Shown piece after piece: positions 52,839 to 61,086 of a stretch of 64,000 nucleotides of DNA. The DNA lies in NCBI GenBank assembly GCA_024235835.1, contig JACKLQ010000001.1:1-64000 (forward strand), given 5' to 3'. The notes beneath the pieces are model-generated. The model saw only the letters and a program-made list of their open reading frames with translations. It had not been told where the DNA came from and ran no database searches. Numbering within the stretch: position 1 is the first letter of the stretch; each line of letters opens with the position of its first letter. This DNA comes from Thiobacillus sp. GTDB taxonomy: Bacteria > Pseudomonadota > Gammaproteobacteria > Burkholderiales > Thiobacillaceae. A program made the position numbers and the translations under genes.

Positions 52839-54680
52839 ATGAGCCACCTCTCCACCGCACTGTTGCCCGTTGAGGGGGAGCGGGAGCTCGAAGGCATCCT
52901 CAACAGGGAGCAGGACCGCATCCTGCACCAGAACATGCCCCTGGCCTTCGGGTCCGTGCTGGGCCTTTCTGCCCTGCTGGCCGTGGTGTTTTTCGATCAC
53001 GGGGCTTCCGTCTGGTGGTTTGGCTACATGCTGGCGGTGCTCTTCATACGGTTCCTGGCGGACCGCATGTTCTGGCGAGAGGACGAGGATGCATCCGCCG
53101 CCGCGGTCTGGCGACGCGCATTCACGGCGGGAACCTGGCTGACCGGCCTGGGTTGGGCCACCGCTTCGCCCCTGATGCTCCCGGGGGCGGACCTGGGCAG
53201 CCAGACCTTCGCCTGCCTGATCTTCATCGGCGTGGCGGCGGGGGCCGTGCCGGTCCAGTCAGCTCGCCTACCCGTGTACCTGGTCTATGCTTCCCTGATC
53301 CTGCTGCCCGTGGCCCTGGTCACGGCCTTGCTGCCTGAAGGTCTTTACAAGGGCCTGAGCATCGCCAGCCTGTTGTTTCTCATCGTCCTGATCCGCAGCG
53401 CCCGCATCATGAACGACCACCTGCACCAGGCCCTGCGCCAGACCCATGCCCGGGACCTGGCCTACCAGGCCCTTGCCAGAGCCCACGGGGAAATGGAGGA
53501 GACCAACCGCCGCCTGCAATCCGAGATCATGCAGCGTGCCCGGGTGGAGCAGGACCTCAAGGAAGCCAAACAGGTGGCCGAATCCGCCAATCGGGCCAAG
53601 AGCGAATTCCTGGCCAACATGAGCCATGAAATCCGCACGCCCATGAACGGCATTCTGGGCATGACCGAGCTGGCCCTGGAATCGGACCTGGATGCGGAAC
53701 AGCGGGACTACCTGGATACGGTGAAGCGCTCCGCCCAGCGCCTCATGGAAGTGATCGGCAATCTCCTGGACTACTCCAGCATCGAGACGGGGCGCATGCA
53801 GTTGCTGGTCCAGGAAGTGAGTCCCGTGGACGTGGTGGGAGACGCGCTGGCGGCGCGCCAGGCTGCCGCTTCGGCAAAGGGTCTTGCCCTGTCCCTGGAG
53901 GTGGCCCATGGCGGCCAGGCGCCGGCCCATCGTGCCCTGCTGGATCCCCTGCGCCTGCGCCAGATACTGTTGCATCTGTTGGACAACGCCATCAAGTTCA
54001 CCGACGCGGGCGGCATCACCGTCCGGCTGGACCGGAACCATTGCGGCGATGATGGGGCCTGCCTTCACCTCGTGGTGGAAGACACGGGCATGGGCATGGC
54101 CGGCGGTACCCTGGCCAACTTGTTCCAGCCCTTCCATCAGGCCGACGGCAGCATTACGCGGCGGCACGGCGGTATCGGCCTGGGACTGGCCCTGTGCAGC
54201 CGCATGGCGGATCTCATGGGCGGACGTATCTGGGCAGAGTCCACGCTGGGGGTGGGCAGCCGCTTTCACCTCAAGCTGCGTTTCCAGTTGCCTGAGCGGG
54301 TTGCTGTCCAAGCTCCCGACCAAGTGTTGCTGGTGACCGCCAACGTGCTGACGGGCAGGTTGCTGCAAAGCCTGCTGCGCAAGGCGGGCTGGAACATGGT
54401 GGCCGCATCGTCCAAGCCGGACGCGGTCCGGCGCCTGGACCAGGGGAGCTACGCAGCCGTGCTGGTGGACATCCACCAGCCGGGGCTGGACGGCAGGGCG
54501 CCATCCACCCGGGGGTGGGGCGCGTCGCCACCTCCCCTCATCGCCCTGGCCAGCAATGCGGAAGAGCGGGCCCAGTGCCTCCAGGCGGGCTTTCGGGATT
54601 GCCTGATGCAGCCCTATGATCTGGAAGCCCTCAAGCAGGCCTTGGCATCCTCATTGCCACCATCACCCCAGGACGGTTAA
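52839..54680 (+). CDS. Hybrid sensor histidine kinase with degenerate receiver domain
   Basis: The 613-residue protein has five to six N-terminal membrane helices, a coiled-coil signalling region, the HisKA phosphoacceptor LANMSHEIRTPMNGILGMTE (His near 268), a HATPase_c domain (LLDNAIKFTDAGG, VEDTGMGMAGG, RRHGGIGLGLALC), and a C-terminal REC-like domain. In the REC the first acidic pair is lost (LLVTAN instead of DD/ED-N), the active Asp is kept in VLVDIHQPGLDG, and the conserved Lys is Gln (LMQPYD). The receiver is therefore unlikely to be phosphorylated. No partner response regulator is adjacent. Confidence 0.87.
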   Translation: MSHLSTALLPVEGERELEGILNREQDRILHQNMPLAFGSVLGLSALLAVVFFDHGASVWWFGYMLAVLFIRFLADRMFWREDEDASAAAVWRRAFTAGTWLTGLGWATASPLMLPGADLGSQTFACLIFIGVAAGAVPVQSARLPVYLVYASLILLPVALVTALLPEGLYKGLSIASLLFLIVLIRSARIMNDHLHQALRQTHARDLAYQALARAHGEMEETNRRLQSEIMQRARVEQDLKEAKQVAESANRAKSEFLANMSHEIRTPMNGILGMTELALESDLDAEQRDYLDTVKRSAQRLMEVIGNLLDYSSIETGRMQLLVQEVSPVDVVGDALAARQAAASAKGLALSLEVAHGGQAPAHRALLDPLRLRQILLHLLDNAIKFTDAGGITVRLDRNHCGDDGACLHLVVEDTGMGMAGGTLANLFQPFHQADGSITRRHGGIGLGLALCSRMADLMGGRIWAESTLGVGSRFHLKLRFQLPERVAVQAPDQVLLVTANVLTGRLLQSLLRKAGWNMVAASSKPDAVRRLDQGSYAAVLVDIHQPGLDGRAPSTRGWGASPPPLIALASNAEERAQCLQAGFRDCLMQPYDLEALKQALASSLPPSPQDG

Positions 54681-54689
54681 TTTCTGCCT

Positions 54690-55889
54690 ATGGATACCTT
54701 TGATTGCATCGTTGTCGGCGCGGGCGCCAGTGGTCTGGTGGCTGCGGCCCGCATGGCCAGGGCAGGGCGCCAGGTCCTGGTGCTGGAAGCGGCCCAGCGG
54801 GTGGGTGGCTGCATCCACTCCTGGCGGCCCCATGAGGATTTCTGGCTGGAACTTGGCGCCCACACCGCCTACAACTCCTATGGCCCCCTGCTGGAGGCCC
54901 TGGCGGACCGGGGCCGCCTGGGGGAACTGCTGCAGCGGGAAAAGCTCGGCTACAGCTTCTTCCTGCCGGATGGGCACCTCCAGTCCCCCATCAGGCGCCT
55001 GAGTTTCCTGGAAGCGGCTCTGCGCCTGCCCCTGGGCCTGGGCCGGGGTCTGGGTGGCTCCAAGGCCGGGCGCACGGTGGCGGAATGGTTCGGCGGCCTG
55101 CTGGGCAAGCGCAACTACCGCCGCCTGCTGGCTCCTGCCTTTGCCGCCGTCCTGTCCCAGCCGGCCGACAGTTTTCCCGCCGAATGGCTGTTCCGGCGCA
55201 AGCCCCGCATGAAGGAGGCACCGCGCAAGTTCACCTTCGCAGGCGGCCTCCAGGGCCTGCTGGAAGCCATCGCCAAGGATGCCCCATTCCAGCTGCGCGC
55301 CAACGTCTTGGTGCAAGGCATCTCTCGGGACCTCCAGGGGTTCCGCCTGCGGACGGCGGACGGTGAACTGGCCTGCCGCCAGCTGATACTGGCCGTGCCC
55401 GTGGATACCGCCGCCGCGCTGCTGGACGAGGCCTATCCCGAGGTGTCCCGCATACTGCAAAGCTTCCCCATGTCCAGCAGCGAGGCCCTGGGGGTGGTGC
55501 TGGCCGCCGAGGCCACCCGGATAGACAAGGTCGCGGGCCTCATCGGTGACGATGATGATTTCTGGTCCGTGGTGACCCGGGACCCGGTGCCCCATGCCAG
55601 CTTGCGGGGATTCACCTTCCATTTCCGCCCCGGTCGCCTGAACCGGGAAGAAAAGATCGAGCGGGCCGCCACCGTGCTGGGAGTGCCCAGGGCCGCCTTC
55701 GTCCACGTGGCCGAAACCGTAAACCGCCTGCCGGCGCCGTGGGTGGAGCACCCCCGCCGGGCCGCTGAGGTGGATGCCCTGCTGGCGCGGGAGCCCCTGG
55801 CCCTGGTGGGCAACTACCTGAACGGACTGTCCATCGGCGATTGCGCGGAACGCGCCGCCCTGGAGACGGACAGACTGCTCAAGGCATAA
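54690..55889 (+). CDS. FAD amine oxidase/protoporphyrinogen oxidase-like protein
   Basis: A 399-residue flavoprotein with an N-terminal dinucleotide fold (CIVVGAGASGLVAAARMARAG), RVGG flavin-contact motif (RVGGCIHSW) and a C-terminal FAD segment (LALVGNYLNGLSIGDCAER). The middle has RLSFLEAALRLPLGLGR and FRRKPRMKEAPRKFTFAGG as in HemY-like proteins. Several such genes in bacteria lacking hemG/hemY oxidise other substrates, so I do not assign hemY. It follows the kinase by nine bases. Confidence 0.85.
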   Translation: MDTFDCIVVGAGASGLVAAARMARAGRQVLVLEAAQRVGGCIHSWRPHEDFWLELGAHTAYNSYGPLLEALADRGRLGELLQREKLGYSFFLPDGHLQSPIRRLSFLEAALRLPLGLGRGLGGSKAGRTVAEWFGGLLGKRNYRRLLAPAFAAVLSQPADSFPAEWLFRRKPRMKEAPRKFTFAGGLQGLLEAIAKDAPFQLRANVLVQGISRDLQGFRLRTADGELACRQLILAVPVDTAAALLDEAYPEVSRILQSFPMSSSEALGVVLAAEATRIDKVAGLIGDDDDFWSVVTRDPVPHASLRGFTFHFRPGRLNREEKIERAATVLGVPRAAFVHVAETVNRLPAPWVEHPRRAAEVDALLAREPLALVGNYLNGLSIGDCAERAALETDRLLKA

Positions 55890-55899
55890 GGAGATCATC

Positions 55900-56451
55900 A
55901 TGCCCAGCGTACTGGTTCCCCTGGCCCCGGGTTTCGAGGACCTGGAGGCCACCTCCATTGTCGACATCCTGCGTCGGGCGGACATCGAAGTCATCACCGC
56001 GAGCCTGGCGCCGGGCCTGGTGCAGGGCGCCCGGGGCATGCGGGTGCAGCCCGACGCACAGCTGGACGACGTGCTGGAACGGGACTTCGACATGATCGCC
56101 CTGCCAGGGGGCATGCCCGGGGCCGAGAACCTGAAAAATGACAGCCGCATCCAGGCCCTCCTGAAACGCATGGCCGCGGCGGGCAAGTACACCACCGCCA
56201 TCTGCGCCGCGCCCATCGCCCTGGCCCAGGCGGGCCTGCTGGACAACCGCCGCGCCACCAGCTATCCGGGGTTCATCGACAAGCTCAAGCCGCCGGGGGC
56301 CACCTACCTGGCGGACCCGGTCGTGGTGGACGGCAAGGTGGTCACTTCCCGGGGCCCCGGCACCGCCATGGATTTCGCCCTCACCCTGGTGGAACTGCTG
56401 GCCGGGCGAGGCAAGCGGGACCAGGTGGAAGCCGGGCTGGTGCGCCCTTAA
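55900..56451 (+). CDS. DJ-1/PfpI-family protein (YajL-like)
   Basis: A 183-residue protein; MPSVLVPLAPGFEDLEATSI is the start and the conserved nucleophile is Cys in TTAICAAPIALAQAG with the elbow Glu in PGFEDLEA. ALPGGMPGAENL is the loop contacting the Cys. DJ-1 proteins are glyoxalase III or protein deglycase/chaperone and oxidative-stress factors; the class here is YajL/ThiJ-like. Ten bases separate it from the oxidase gene. Confidence 0.9.
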   Translation: MPSVLVPLAPGFEDLEATSIVDILRRADIEVITASLAPGLVQGARGMRVQPDAQLDDVLERDFDMIALPGGMPGAENLKNDSRIQALLKRMAAAGKYTTAICAAPIALAQAGLLDNRRATSYPGFIDKLKPPGATYLADPVVVDGKVVTSRGPGTAMDFALTLVELLAGRGKRDQVEAGLVRP

Positions 56452-56484
56452 CGTCAAGACGACAACAACCATCAGGAGAACGAG

Positions 56485-56922
56485 ATGTACATTCGCGACG
56501 TGCTCACCATCAAAGGCGACCTCCAGACCCTGGGCATCGCCCCGGACGCCCCCGTGGCCGACGCGGTGGCCCAACTGGTGGCCCACGACATCGGCTCCCT
56601 GGTGGTGATGCGGGGCGAGACCATGGTTGGCTTCATCACGGAGCGGGATATCCTGCGGGGCATGCAGACCAGGGACTGCAGGGTGGAAGGCGTGAAGGTG
56701 TCCGACCTGATGGAGAAGGAGCCCATCGTCGCCGCCTCCGACGACACCGTGGACTATGCCCGGGACGTGATGACCAAGCACCGCATCAGCCATCTCATCG
56801 TCATGGACCAGGACCGGCTCACGGGCGTCATCTCCTTCCACGACGTGGCCAAGGCCTGCCTCAAGGACGCCAACTTCCAGAACTCCCTGCTCAAGCGCTA
56901 CATCAAGCACTGGCCGGAGTGA
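56485..56922 (+). CDS. CBS-domain protein
   Basis: A 145-residue protein with two CBS motifs (VADAVAQLVAHDIGSLVVM, GFITERDILRG; then MEKEPIVAASDDTVDYARDV, HRISHLIVMDQDRLTGVISF). CBS pairs bind adenosine nucleotides and tune partner enzymes or channels. It follows the DJ-1 gene by 33 bp. Partner unknown. Confidence 0.9.
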   Translation: MYIRDVLTIKGDLQTLGIAPDAPVADAVAQLVAHDIGSLVVMRGETMVGFITERDILRGMQTRDCRVEGVKVSDLMEKEPIVAASDDTVDYARDVMTKHRISHLIVMDQDRLTGVISFHDVAKACLKDANFQNSLLKRYIKHWPE

Positions 56923-56958
56923 TCCTCCCAGGCACTGGCAAGGGCGCCCCCAGCGGGG

Positions 56959-57267
56959 TCAGTTGCACATGATGAAGAGCTTGCGCTCGGCGAAGTCGCT
57001 CAGCCCGGACGTGGGCATGTGGGGCAGGCCCCCCGTGGGGATGGCGTTGGGGGTGGCGGGCAGTTCCCCCCCAGTGGCATTGAGTATCCTGTAGCCCCGG
57101 CCGCCGCAGACGGCCCCGGCCTTCTCCACGCAATGCCCCATGTTGAGCAGGGGGCCGCCGCAACTCACCACATGGGCCATCCAGCCGTCCGCCAGGCGCA
57201 CGTCCCGGGAGCTGGCACAACCCGCCAGCAGCATGGCCAACATGACAAGAGAAGACAGGCTCCTCAT
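56959..57267 (-). CDS. Small lipoprotein, unknown
   Basis: A 102-residue protein with an SPII signal ending LAGCASS (lipobox Cys17). The mature part has four more Cys (VVSCGGPLL, GHCVEKAGAVCGGRGY, FIMCN), the last at the penultimate residue. No family is recognised; similar GHCxxxAGxxCGxxGYxIL sequences occur in small envelope lipoproteins. It lies 55 bp after the DsrE-like gene. Confidence 0.65.
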   Translation of the reverse strand: MRSLSSLVMLAMLLAGCASSRDVRLADGWMAHVVSCGGPLLNMGHCVEKAGAVCGGRGYRILNATGGELPATPNAIPTGGLPHMPTSGLSDFAERKLFIMCN

Positions 57268-57322
57268 GATCCGGCTCCTTCAGCAATCAGTTCTGCCCGT
57301 GAATCTTGCATATCCGGCCACC

Positions 57323-57820
57323 TCAGCGGATGGATTCGATGCTGTATTTCTTGTCCATGATCTGGGGCGTGAGCACCGCATACCCCTGGTGCTGCCAGTG
57401 CACCAGTTCCGCCGGGGCGGAAGGCACGGCCTGGACGAAGTCCTGCAGGTCCTTGAGGCTGTAGCCATAGTCCCCCATGGCCAACAGGCAGACCTTGAAT
57501 TCCACCCCCAGGTCCGCGTAGTAGCGCATGCGTTCCACGAACTCCTTGTACTTCTCCTCGTTCTTCTTCGCCACCGTCACCAGCTCGGTGCCGTGGATCA
57601 CCACCTTGATGGTCTCCGGGTTGAACTCATAGGGCGGGGTGGAGAGGGGGATGGCCAGGGAGCGCACCCAGTACAGGGCGGCCCCCATCTTGGCGGGGTC
57701 GTCCAGGTAGAAATCGAACACTACCTTGGGCGGCGCATAGGGCGTTTGCACGAAGGTGGCTTCGGCCCGGGCGGTGTTGATGAGGATCAGTCCTGCGATG
57801 AGGGCGAAGACGGTGCGCAT
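57323..57820 (-). CDS. Exported DsrE/DsrF-like protein
   Basis: A 165-residue protein with a signal peptide (TVFALIAGLILINTARAEA). The core is DsrE-like (KVVFDFYLDDPAKMGAALYW, TIKVVIHGTELVTVAKKN) with one Cys (GVEFKVCLLAMGDYGYSL). Periplasmic DsrE-like proteins of this kind accompany sulfur-oxidation or respiratory genes. It overlaps nothing and precedes the lipoprotein on the same strand. Confidence 0.8.
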   Translation of the reverse strand: MRTVFALIAGLILINTARAEATFVQTPYAPPKVVFDFYLDDPAKMGAALYWVRSLAIPLSTPPYEFNPETIKVVIHGTELVTVAKKNEEKYKEFVERMRYYADLGVEFKVCLLAMGDYGYSLKDLQDFVQAVPSAPAELVHWQHQGYAVLTPQIMDKKYSIESIR

Positions 57821-57871
57821 GAGCGGCTCCTGGACGATGTGATGTGCCCAGCATAGCCGAAGTGATAGGGC

Positions 57872-59062
57872 TCAGCCCGGCTTGCCGTCCGCCCGGGGAC
57901 GCCAGTAGAAGGGGGCGTATTTCCAGGCCCAGAGGCCGAAGGCCAGGAGCCAGAGCAGGCCCGCCAGGGAAACAAGGAAACCGGGCAGGGGCAGCAGGTC
58001 CGGCAACATACGTATCACGGCTATCCCCTGCACCAGCCAGAACAGCCGCCAGGTGGTGCCGTCGGCCTCCAGGGGGCGGCCGGAGTGGCCCAGGGTCACC
58101 CGGGAGGCCATGCCCACCAGCATGGTGGAGAAGAAGCCGATGCCCAGGGCATGCAGGGGCGCCAGGCCGGCGGTCCAGTCCAGCCCCATGAAACGGGCCA
58201 GGCTGTCAGCCGCAAACAGCAGGAATGAAACCCCGGCCCACACGAAGGCGATGTGCAGCATGGCCAGCAGCCGCACGCCGAAGCTGCGGGCGATGCCCCA
58301 GCGGGTAATGAACCAGAAGGCGATGCCTGCCAGGGGCAGGTCTGCCAGCCAGGTGAAATGCGCCAGGCCGGAGGCATCCAGCACCCCATGGGCCAGGCCG
58401 GCCGCCAGCATGGCGTAAAGGGGGCCGTAGGGCCGGATGAGCACGTAGTTGGCCACCACGCGGCTGGTGAACCAGGGCACCATGCGATGGCACACGGCCA
58501 GAAAGATTGGCACCAGGCAGCCCCACACCGCCAGGGCCTCTGCCCAGGCCAGCAGGTCGGGCACGTCCCCCAGCAGCCAGGCCAGCAACAGGGCGTTGCC
58601 CAGCCAGCCCAGGGCCAGTCCACCCCAGGCGATCCAGCTGTGGCGCTTGTCCTGGGGCTTGGCGCCGGCCAGGGTCTTCAGCAGGGCGGCCAGCCCCACG
58701 GCCCAGCCCGCCAGGTGCAGCGCCAGGCCCGGGGCGGGCAGGAAGAAAGTCAGCCCCGCGCCGGCGGCCATGAGCAGGCCTGTGGCCGAGTAGGCGGGCA
58801 GGGAGATCTTGCCGCCGTTGAGCCAGTTGGGCATGGCGGTGAACAGGAAGCCGAAGATAAAGAACGGGAAAAGGCCGTAGAGCATGAGCCAGGCATGAAG
58901 CACGGGGCCGGGCAGGGCAGCCGGCGCCATGCCGGGGCCACCGGCGCGGCGGCTTTCCATGTCCAGCATCCACCACAGCATGCCCAATACGGTCATGAAG
59001 GCGCCGGGCAGGAAGGTGATGCGGTGGGCGGCAGCGGTGAGGGTGGACCAGAGGCGGGACAT
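57872..59062 (-). CDS. nnrS: NnrS-family haem/copper membrane protein
   Basis: A 396-residue protein from the ATG at 59062 with twelve membrane helices and the NnrS hallmarks: HAWLMLYGLFPFFIFGFL, AMPNWLNG and the conserved His positions (HRMVPWFTS, HALGIGFFSTMLVGM). NnrS is regulated with nitrite/NO reductases in denitrifiers and protects against NO. The frame to 60043 continues through a repeat and rsgA in another frame and is not coding. Confidence 0.88.
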   Translation of the reverse strand: MSRLWSTLTAAAHRITFLPGAFMTVLGMLWWMLDMESRRAGGPGMAPAALPGPVLHAWLMLYGLFPFFIFGFLFTAMPNWLNGGKISLPAYSATGLLMAAGAGLTFFLPAPGLALHLAGWAVGLAALLKTLAGAKPQDKRHSWIAWGGLALGWLGNALLLAWLLGDVPDLLAWAEALAVWGCLVPIFLAVCHRMVPWFTSRVVANYVLIRPYGPLYAMLAAGLAHGVLDASGLAHFTWLADLPLAGIAFWFITRWGIARSFGVRLLAMLHIAFVWAGVSFLLFAADSLARFMGLDWTAGLAPLHALGIGFFSTMLVGMASRVTLGHSGRPLEADGTTWRLFWLVQGIAVIRMLPDLLPLPGFLVSLAGLLWLLAFGLWAWKYAPFYWRPRADGKPG

Positions 59063-59143
59063 GGCGAGTTGTGGGTGATGGCGGAGGACCATGCTAGCGC
59101 TCTGGTGCATCTGGGCATTGATGGAGGTCAACCAGCGTCGCCT

Positions 59144-59224
59144 CGGAGTAGGAGGAGCGTAGCGAATCCAGGTAATTTCTTGGATGGTCCTTTCTCCCGG
59201 ACTCGCTGCACTCCTCCGGGCTAC
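59144..59224. repeat. Imperfect inverted intergenic repeat (nnrS-rsgA)
   Basis: CGGAGTAGGAGGAGCGTAGC on the left and GCTGCACTCCTCCGGGCTAC on the right form imperfect inverted arms around a 40-bp centre. It resembles the proteobacterial element with ends GTAGG..GGAGCG..CCTAC. It fills the nnrS-rsgA gap. Confidence 0.6.
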
Positions 59225-59229
59225 ACAAC

Positions 59230-60126
59230 TCAGGTGGCGTAGTCCGCCTTCTGCCCCTTCAGCAGCGAGTGGTAGGCCTTCAACCGGCTGGCCAGGATGT
59301 CGCCCGCTGCCGCCGCCGCCAGCACGGCACAGCCGGGCTCCTTGAGATGCCGGCAGTTGTGAAATCGGCACTGGCCCAGGCGGCGGCGGATCTCCGGGAA
59401 GGCGGCCATGAGCTCTTGTTGGTTCAAATGCTTGAGGCCGAATTCCTGCATGCCGGGGGAGTCGATGAGGGCGCCACTGGCGGCGTTGCCCCCGCTCAGG
59501 AGATAGAGGCGGGCGTGGGTGGTGGTGTGGCGCCCCGCATCCAGGGCCTGGGAGATCTCCCCCACGGTGGCATCGGCCCCGGGCACCAGGCGATTCAGCA
59601 GGCTGCTCTTGCCCATGCCGGAGGCTCCAACCAGCACGCTGGTCTTGTCCTTCAGGTCCGCTTCCAGGCTGCTGATGTCGCCCAGGGCAGAGACCGGGAC
59701 CACCTTGTAGCCCAGGGCCTCGTAGGCCTTCAGAAAATCGGCCAGGGCAGCGGTTTCCGGCAGGTCGGTCTTGTTGAGGACGATGTGGGCAGGGATGTCC
59801 GCCGATTCGCAGGCCACCAGGCAGCGGATCAGCAATTCCTCGCGGAACAGGGGCACGGCGGCCACCACCACCAGGGCCTGGCCCACGTTGGCGGCGATGA
59901 GTTTCGATCGGAATTCGTCGGAGCGGTAAAGCAGGTTGTCCCGGGGTTCGATCTCCTCGATGACGCCGCTGCCGGGATGGGTGAGGCTGAAGCGCACCCG
60001 GTCGCCACAGGCCACGCCGCCTTTCTTGCCGCGCATGACGCACTCGGTGATGGTCGTTCCATCGTCCACCAGAAAGTGGCGGCCGTGGGCGGCGACCACC
60101 CGGCCGCTTAGCCGCTCAGCCGGCAT
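59230..60126 (-). CDS. rsgA: Ribosome small subunit-dependent GTPase A
   Basis: A 298-residue circularly permuted GTPase: OB-fold N-terminus (GRVVAAHGRHFLVDDG), G4 NKTD, G1 GASGMGKSSLLN, G3 DSPG, and the C-terminal zinc knuckle (CRFHNCRHLKEPGC). It removes RbfA and matures the 30S subunit. The usual betaproteobacterial neighbours orn and the M48 protease follow in order. Confidence 0.95.
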   Translation of the reverse strand: MPAERLSGRVVAAHGRHFLVDDGTTITECVMRGKKGGVACGDRVRFSLTHPGSGVIEEIEPRDNLLYRSDEFRSKLIAANVGQALVVVAAVPLFREELLIRCLVACESADIPAHIVLNKTDLPETAALADFLKAYEALGYKVVPVSALGDISSLEADLKDKTSVLVGASGMGKSSLLNRLVPGADATVGEISQALDAGRHTTTHARLYLLSGGNAASGALIDSPGMQEFGLKHLNQQELMAAFPEIRRRLGQCRFHNCRHLKEPGCAVLAAAAAGDILASRLKAYHSLLKGQKADYAT

Positions 60127-60146
60127 GGGTGGAGAGGAAACTGTGC

Positions 60147-60245
60147 TTCCCCCCTTTGGAAAAGTGGGGCAGGGGGGATTCCCACCCGGATGGGAGTGCC
60201 ACTGCCCCAGGAATCCCCCTCATTCCCCCTTTTGCAAAGGGGGAA
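60147..60245. repeat. Palindromic C/G-run intergenic repeat, copy B
   Basis: About 100 bp starting CTTCCCCCCTTTGGAAAAGT and ending CCCCTTTTGCAAAGGGGGAAG, with AGGGGGGATT and GAATCCCCCTCATT between. It is the same family as 41341-41443. It lies between rsgA and the pterin dehydratase gene. Confidence 0.7.
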
Positions 60246-60284
60246 GTATCCAGGCATCCGGCAACGAGGCGGTTCAAGGCCGGA

Positions 60285-60629
60285 TCAAAGCTCGAACAGG
60301 GCGTCCACCTTGGCCGCGCATATGAAGTCGGACTCGGACAGGCCGTTGATGGCGTGGGTGATGTATTCCACCCGGCAGGTGTTGTAGCCCACGGCCAGGT
60401 CCGGGTGATGGCCCTGCTGGTGGGACACCCAGGCCACGGCGTTGACGAAGGTCATGGTGACGTAGTGATCGGGAAATTTGAAGTCCCGCCGCAGCTTGCC
60501 TTCGGCCACGCTCCAGTCCTTGGCCAGCTTGGGCATCAGGCTGGCGATCTCGTCGGCGGTGAGGGGCGGAATGCCACCCTCACAGGGTTTGCACTTGCCT
60601 TTGGATAGGTCGCAGAAGGTGTCGGTCAT
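60285..60629 (-). CDS. Pterin-4a-carbinolamine dehydratase
   Basis: A 114-residue protein from the ATG at 60629 (MTDTFCDLSKGKCKPCEGG). The PCD active-site motif HHPDLAVGYN and the downstream H in CRVEYITHAINGL are present; a four-Cys-containing N-terminus is an added feature. It recycles pterin cofactors or acts as DCoH-like. No Shine-Dalgarno is visible because a heptamer tandem repeat runs up to eight bases before the ATG. Confidence 0.93.
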   Translation of the reverse strand: MTDTFCDLSKGKCKPCEGGIPPLTADEIASLMPKLAKDWSVAEGKLRRDFKFPDHYVTMTFVNAVAWVSHQQGHHPDLAVGYNTCRVEYITHAINGLSESDFICAAKVDALFEL

Positions 60630-60636
60630 GATGGGG

Positions 60637-60727
60637 TAGTGGGTAGTGGGTAGTGGGTAGTGGGTAGTGGGTAGTGGGTAGTGGGTAGTGGGTAGTGGGT
60701 AGTGGGTAGTGGGTGGTCGGTAGTGGA
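60637..60727. repeat. Heptamer tandem repeat upstream of the pterin dehydratase
   Basis: Eleven perfect copies of TAGTGGG (60637-60713) followed by two degenerate units to 60727. It begins eight bases before the dehydratase ATG, where the ribosome-binding site would be. On the minus strand it is stop-free in the dehydratase frame and reads as a HYPLPTT heptapeptide. Copy number is a likely slippage-variable site. Confidence 0.85.
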
Positions 60728-60759
60728 GGAGGGAGGGAGAACGGCGATCCCACTCCCCA

Positions 60760-61062
60760 CTATCGGAACTTGTAGTAGGTCTGGTTGAGGAATGCCCCCA
60801 GGTTGGCCTCGTCCTCGGGGAACAACTCGTTGCCCAGCATGGAATTGCAGGTGGTGATCTGCTGGGCCAGTCCGGAAGCGTTCTTGATGCGCCGGTCGGC
60901 GCGGGTGTAGATCTTGCTGCCGTCGCCGCCGAAACGGCCCGCATGGCAACCGGCGCATTTCTTTTCGTGCAGGGCCTTGCCGGTAGCGGCATTGCCACTG
61001 GCGAAGGGGGTGGCCAGGGCAGGGGTGGAGAGAAATGCCAGAACGAACATCAAGCGCTTCAT
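60760..61062 (-). CDS. Small c-type cytochrome
   Basis: A 100-residue periplasmic cytochrome with a signal peptide (RLMFVLAFLSTPALATP) and one haem site KKCAGCHAGRF; a Met in NSMLGNELFPED is the likely axial ligand. It resembles class I sulfur-oxidation/respiration cytochromes. Two further Cys are absent, so a single haem is expected. It lies 24 bp after the M48 protease on the same strand. Confidence 0.88.
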   Translation of the reverse strand: MKRLMFVLAFLSTPALATPFASGNAATGKALHEKKCAGCHAGRFGGDGSKIYTRADRRIKNASGLAQQITTCNSMLGNELFPEDEANLGAFLNQTYYKFR

Positions 61063-61086
61063 GTGTTTCTCCTCGTCAAGTGCCGG

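Noticed and set aside
57872..60043. 723-residue continuation of nnrS upstream
   Set aside because: It runs through an intergenic repeat and rsgA in another frame; NnrS sequence begins at 59062.
60637..60727. CRISPR-like array
   Set aside because: Units are 7 bp with no spacers and no cas genes nearby.
60285..60998. 237-residue frame extending the pterin dehydratase through the heptamer array
   Set aside because: The HYPLPTT repeat has no start codon and the upstream part is the cytochrome gene in a wrong frame.
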